From: Serratia liquefaciens ATCC 27592
GTDB lineage: Bacteria; Pseudomonadota; Gammaproteobacteria; Enterobacterales; Enterobacteriaceae
Assembly: GCF_000422085.1 (NCBI RefSeq)
Contig: NC_021741.1
Coordinates: 3,906,001 to 3,970,000, forward strand
Length of the DNA: 64,000 bases
Direction of reading: 5' to 3'
The notes beneath the pieces were generated by a model. The model saw only the letters and a list, made by a program, of their open reading frames with translations, was not told the DNA's origin and did not search any database. The position numbers were made by a program, and so were the translations under genes. This document shows, piece by piece, positions 60,703-64,000 of this stretch. Position 1 is the first letter of the stretch. Each line of letters starts with the position of its first letter.

Positions 60703-61002
60703 TTGGAGATTAAATTGGAAAGGCAAATACAAACAATCATTCGCCAGATCGAAGAACTAAAAAGAGAAAATCAAAAGACAAAATCAGCTGCAAATTTCCT
60801 CTTATATAGCATTGTCGAACTACTTGATGAACAAAGCGGAGAGGGGGGATTCAGTAGTGCATTAAGAGATAAATTAAACTCAGAACTTGGAAAAATCACC
60901 ATGGGAGGTGCGCCAATAATTAAGAGTGCAATAAATGAATTAATGCAACCACCTGTTAAAATGTTTTTCTCCCAAGAGAAATCTGAGCCATTCTTAAAGT
61001 AA
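60703..61002 (+). CDS. Small AT-rich cargo gene between I and J (opposite strand)
   Basis: A frame of about 95-99 residues on the plus strand, against all tail genes; the likely start is TTG at 60715, six bases after GGAG. It reads ERQIQTIIRQIEELKRENQ (coiled coil), then LLYSIVELLDEQSGEGGFSS. The DNA is AT-rich compared with J. It looks like a moron gene with its own promoter. No function is recognised. Confidence 0.5.
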   Translation: MEIKLERQIQTIIRQIEELKRENQKTKSAANFLLYSIVELLDEQSGEGGFSSALRDKLNSELGKITMGGAPIIKSAINELMQPPVKMFFSQEKSEPFLK

Positions 61003-61096
61003 AGGTCACGCCATTGCTTCTGGTAAATATAAAAAGCAATGGCGTATTTATATATAACCCATGATTAATAAGCCAACAACCGCTGATACTATCGCA

Positions 61097-61699
61097 CTAC
61101 TGCTGATCCTCGGCATAGATGCCAGCTGAAATAATTGCGCCACCAACCCGGCGTTTTCCGTAACCAATTGGAACCGGGTTGCCCTGCGCAATGGTATTAA
61201 CCGGGCCGCCGAATGCATAGCTGGGTTTGTTGTCCGGGTCTTGTCTCGATGCCAGCCCCCCCTGCATAGGGGATAACATTTGGATTACGCCACCGATCAT
61301 CATCGAGGCACCTGACATCATAAGCCCCGCAGCGAATGGAGTCGCTGTACCACCAGACATAATTGTCATTACAGCGCCGGCAGCCACTAGTACCGCACCT
61401 AATATTGTCTGAAATACCCCGGCCTTCTTACTGCCAATAATCACCGGTGCAATTCTAATATCTCCACGGCCAGTAAACTTAATTTCATCAAACCCGATAT
61501 TCTTTTTACCGTTAAATACTGCGAACGTTAGCCCCCTCCCTTTTGCCGTTTGCAAAAAACGCTCAAATCCTGGAATGGTTATTGATAATGCCTTAATCGC
61601 CTCCCTGGGTGTATCGATAACAAGACGGTGGACGCGGCCAAAAGTAACACCCAATACTCCATAGAGTCGTACTGTTCTATATTCATTATTTGATGTCAT
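61097..61699 (-). CDS. Tail assembly protein I
   Basis: A 200-residue homologue of lambda gpI from the ATG at 61699, preceded by GGAG. It starts MTSNNEYRTVRLYGVLG. The hydrophobic Gly/Ala-rich middle (LGAVLVAAGAVMTIMSGGTA) and the GNPVPIGYGKRRVGGAIIS end are typical. It acts in tail-tip assembly. In lambda I follows K directly; here a cargo gene separates them. Confidence 0.85.
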   Translation of the reverse strand: MTSNNEYRTVRLYGVLGVTFGRVHRLVIDTPREAIKALSITIPGFERFLQTAKGRGLTFAVFNGKKNIGFDEIKFTGRGDIRIAPVIIGSKKAGVFQTILGAVLVAAGAVMTIMSGGTATPFAAGLMMSGASMMIGGVIQMLSPMQGGLASRQDPDNKPSYAFGGPVNTIAQGNPVPIGYGKRRVGGAIISAGIYAEDQQ

Positions 61700-61758
61700 G
61701 ATAACTCCAAAAAAAAAAGCCCCTATCATGGAAGGAGCCTGTATAGCGAGGGGGTTAG

Positions 61759-62220
61759 TTAGTTTAAATTTTCAGTATATACTCTAAAGAATACTTCTTT
61801 TTGAGATGCATCCATTCCTGAAGTTATCCTGTCTACTTCTACCTTAAACAACTTCTTGGCAGATAATATTGAACCTCCCTTTTTATTAACATCGTTAATA
61901 AAATCGTTGTGCAACTTAGCTATACTCTCCACCTTTGGATGGGAAACAATTACTCCACCTTTAGCTATAACATCACTACCATTCCATTTTCTAACTTCAT
62001 CAAGATAAAATGAGCTTACTTGTTTCCCTTCGCCTCCTGATAAAATCTCAGACTGTAAAACAAGTTGATTTAGTATTTTATTTTGCACAGCAATCAGCTC
62101 ATTAACCTTCACCGCCTTACGTATCAATACAAATAAAATCACACAACTAATAACGACAACTGCAATCCAAATAATTAAAATTCCGATTAGTGAAAACCCA
62201 GAGTCATAAGTATTATACAC
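61759..62220 (-). CDS. Membrane-anchored cargo gene between K and I
   Basis: A 153-residue protein from the GTG at 62220, chosen because AGGAGGG lies 4 bases upstream; longer in-frame starts overlap gene K. An N-terminal transmembrane helix (FSLIGILIIWIAVVVISC, about residues 9-32) is followed by a cytosolic helical domain (VNELIAVQNKILNQLVLQSE). The DNA is strongly AT-rich against its neighbours. This is a moron-type insertion; superinfection exclusion or another lysogenic role is possible but unproven. Confidence 0.6.
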   Translation of the reverse strand: MYNTYDSGFSLIGILIIWIAVVVISCVILFVLIRKAVKVNELIAVQNKILNQLVLQSEILSGGEGKQVSSFYLDEVRKWNGSDVIAKGGVIVSHPKVESIAKLHNDFINDVNKKGGSILSAKKLFKVEVDRITSGMDASQKEVFFRVYTENLN

Positions 62221-62299
62221 GATACCCTCCTGTATCATTTCCAATATGCCAGCAGGAAGAAAGTCTAATCTCTTAACATTGAAAACTAAACAATTTATT

Positions 62300-63001
62300 T
62301 TACCCACTATACCTAAGTGTGACGATCGTCCGTGCCAACCAGTAGCCGCCATAGGGCACGCGCTGGCTCATATGGCCATACATGTGATGGACCATGACGC
62401 CATCACCCAGGTAAATCCCCGCATGGTTTGGATCATCAGCTCGCACTTGCATAATGATTACGTCGCCGATCTGCATCTCACCGGATGCTGCTTCAAAACC
62501 CGCCTCGGCGTAGAGTTTCATGTAGAGGTTTTCACCACGATCCCACCAGCCATCCTCACGCGGGTAGTTCGGCAAAGTGATTTCTCGCTCGAGCTGATAC
62601 CAATCCCTGATGATGGCATAGCAGTCCCAGAACCCGTGCACAAACGGGCGGCCAAGCAACGGCTTGATACCCTCAGTGGGCATTACCTCCCGGATATCCC
62701 CTTCCGGCCAACTGGCGATAATCCACGGCAACTGTGACAAGTCACACTGAGCAAGATCAAGCTGACTGGGCTGCGTCGTTGCATCCGGGTGGCTATGGAC
62801 AATAGCGACAATATCGCCGCTATCTTCCGCCTCGGCGTAGTCCTCCGGTGCCATGCTAAATTGTTTCGTAGGCTCAGGTGCCAGATTTCGGCAAGGAACA
62901 TAACGTTGCTTGCGTCCGTTATGTACCACCAGCCCGCAGCACTCGTTTGGATATTCAGCTTCAGCATGCGCCATAATGGCGCTGATAATGTGCTTTCGCA
63001 T
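62300..63001 (-). CDS. Tail assembly protein K (JAMM plus NlpC/P60)
   Basis: A 233-residue two-domain hydrolase. The N-terminal JAB/MPN domain has Glu20 and HSHP-x6-S-x2-D (His69, His71, Asp82). The C-terminal NlpC/P60 domain has the nucleophile Cys127 (GFWDCYAIIRDWY) and His193 (DPNHAGIYLGDGV). In lambda K helps tail assembly and murein penetration. It starts 2 bases after the L stop. Confidence 0.92.
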   Translation of the reverse strand: MRKHIISAIMAHAEAEYPNECCGLVVHNGRKQRYVPCRNLAPEPTKQFSMAPEDYAEAEDSGDIVAIVHSHPDATTQPSQLDLAQCDLSQLPWIIASWPEGDIREVMPTEGIKPLLGRPFVHGFWDCYAIIRDWYQLEREITLPNYPREDGWWDRGENLYMKLYAEAGFEAASGEMQIGDVIIMQVRADDPNHAGIYLGDGVMVHHMYGHMSQRVPYGGYWLARTIVTLRYSG

Positions 63002-63003
63002 GG

Positions 63004-63756
63004 TTACCTCTTCAGCAGAGCCGAGCCAGGGAACCCACCGAACGGAAGCGGATTACCCTTCCCCCATCGCGGCTCACAGCCGGTAGACAGCAGGCCAGAG
63101 CATTCATCTTTAGACGGGTCATCGGTTGGGTTGCCATCGGCATCAAAATACGCGGTACCGGTATAACCGCACGATGCGCCGCGATACTGGCCGCGCATAC
63201 ACCAGGTACAAAGGCTGTGAATTTGCCTCGTGGGGATCATGAGCCCTTCAAGGTCCGCAGGCGAAGACAGCGCAAACTCAACGACCTTGTTATTGCCATT
63301 CATTTTGTGATCGATGTACCAGACCTCAACGTCTTCTTGTGAAGGATCGGCCTCCGGGTTGCCTTCAGGGAAGTTGCGGGCATCAAGGTAATGTGAGTAC
63401 GTTTTCCGTATCGTCACCTTGGCCTTTGCCATGTTCTGGAAATACAGGCAGAGGGAGGCGATCGTCCCATCGATATTACTGACGGACAGCGTAGGGCTCG
63501 GTGCTGAGCCATCACTGGTCACCTCCAGCCCTTCAATCTTCACCGGCCATGGCTTGTATTCCTGCCCCTGCCACCAGATTGATTTTGCCAGCAGTTTGCC
63601 GGGGTCATCGCCGGCGGCTTCCAGCTCATCTTCAGAATGCGGGATGGTGTGGCTGTGAAAGTACAGTTCCGGCCCGTTAAACTGAGTGCCATCCACGACA
63701 AACAGGCGCACTTCACTCCCAGGCTCAAGACGCTGGTGATCGGTGTTTATCGACAT
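63004..63756 (-). CDS. Minor tail protein L
   Basis: A 250-residue homologue of lambda gpL, which carries an iron-sulfur cluster at the tail tip. Five C-terminal cysteines are present (Cys183, Cys186, Cys196, Cys219, Cys227), enough for the cluster set. It lies 8 bases after gene M and directly before K. Confidence 0.9.
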   Translation of the reverse strand: MSINTDHQRLEPGSEVRLFVVDGTQFNGPELYFHSHTIPHSEDELEAAGDDPGKLLAKSIWWQGQEYKPWPVKIEGLEVTSDGSAPSPTLSVSNIDGTIASLCLYFQNMAKAKVTIRKTYSHYLDARNFPEGNPEADPSQEDVEVWYIDHKMNGNNKVVEFALSSPADLEGLMIPTRQIHSLCTWCMRGQYRGASCGYTGTAYFDADGNPTDDPSKDECSGLLSTGCEPRWGKGNPLPFGGFPGSALLKR

Positions 63757-63764
63757 AATTTTTC

Positions 63765-64000
63765 CTATGGGTGATAGGCGCGGGTAAATGTAACGGAGAG
63801 GGAGAAATAAGCGCCGCTGGCTTGCACCGTGAGCTTACCGGCTTGATAGAGGCCCAGCTCAAACATCGGGTTTCTCCATTTAAAGGAGCGGTACCCTCTG
63901 TGCTCACGCAGGAATTTGACGATAGGCTTTATCTCATCCCAGACGCCAACAAACACCAACGGCCAGCTTTCATTCTCACTGTTGATGCCGTCACCGGTGC
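63765..64000 (-). CDS. Minor tail protein M (partial, cut by window end)
   Basis: The frame is open to base 64000 and reads TGDGINSENESWPLVFVG, then LREHRGYRSFKWRNP, which fits the C-terminal part of the lambda gpM family (GDG near the start, FLxEHxGxxSFxW). About 78 residues are visible. The N-terminus lies outside. It belongs with L, K and I in tail-tip assembly. Confidence 0.75.
   Translation of the reverse strand, partial: TGDGINSENESWPLVFVGVWDEIKPIVKFLREHRGYRSFKWRNPMFELGLYQAGKLTVQASGAYFSLSVTFTRAYHP

Larger units (their letters stand above)
52704..64000. mobile_element. Lambdoid prophage, one end (tail region), continues beyond window
   Basis: From the break in yfhL to the window end all recognised genes are of phage type: tail components M, L, K, I and J in lambda order on the minus strand, two tail fibres and a DinI-like edge gene. 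Base composition is patchy, with AT-rich stretches. The integrase, regulatory and head genes are not in the window. The att core probably lies within yfhL, near 52673-52703. Confidence 0.9.

Noticed and set aside
60551..60760. 69-codon plus-strand frame next to J
   Set aside because: No ribosome site and it overlaps the better-supported frame at 60703-61002.

Overview
The window is chromosomal DNA of a Serratia-like enterobacterium. Many proteins match Escherichia coli homologues almost residue for residue (IscS, IscU, IscX, GlyA, PurL, GlnB), and the backbone order sseB-pepB-isc-trmJ-suhB-csiE-hcaT-glyA-hmp-glnB-glrR-qseG-glrK-glmY-purL-mltF-tadA-pgpC-yfhH-yfhL is the classical enterobacterial one. 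ERIC elements in several intergenic gaps fit the same group. The genus assignment is inference from gene content.

Layout. 1-3.3 kb: tail of a LacI-type regulator, an NhaC-type antiporter and a MalY/PatB-type aminotransferase, with a LacI-type operator between the regulator and the antiporter. 3.3-11.6 kb (minus strand): sseB, pepB, then the complete iron-sulfur assembly operon iscRSUA-hscBA-fdx-iscX with its IscR-type promoter. 11.6-20.7 kb: trmJ, suhB, a zevAB-like metal transport pair under a candidate Zur box, csiE, hcaT, glyA and the NsrR-controlled hmp. 20.8-32.4 kb (minus strand): an accessory polyamine cluster lying between hmp and glnB, which are neighbours in E. coli. It holds a LysR regulator, two gamma-aminobutyraldehyde dehydrogenases, a complete YdcSTUV-type spermidine/putrescine ABC importer, a Tat-exported spermidine-dehydrogenase-like flavoprotein and a triheme cytochrome c. 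Together they could import polyamines, or oxidise them in the periplasm and pass electrons to the respiratory chain, with the aldehydes oxidised to GABA. ERIC elements bracket and punctuate this cluster.

32.5-33.0 kb: three nearly identical 139-bp tandem repeats abut the end of glnB. A diverged fourth copy lies downstream of suhB. 33.0-45.7 kb: glnB, nadE, glrR-qseG-glrK, the small RNA gene glmY (three GlrR sites, an IHF site and overlapping sigma-54/sigma-70 promoters), purL, mltF and tadA. 45.9-52.3 kb: a DUF2157 membrane protein, a YiaY-type alcohol dehydrogenase, pgpC, and the murP-murQ MurNAc recycling genes divergent from an RpiR regulator.

52.7 kb to the end: a lambdoid prophage interrupts yfhL after codon 16. 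Its edge carries a LexA-box-controlled DinI-like gene pair on the plus strand. Minus-strand tail genes follow (M, L, K, I, J order toward the edge, then an unknown protein and two tail fibres), with two AT-rich cargo genes between them. The integrase and the other end lie outside the window.
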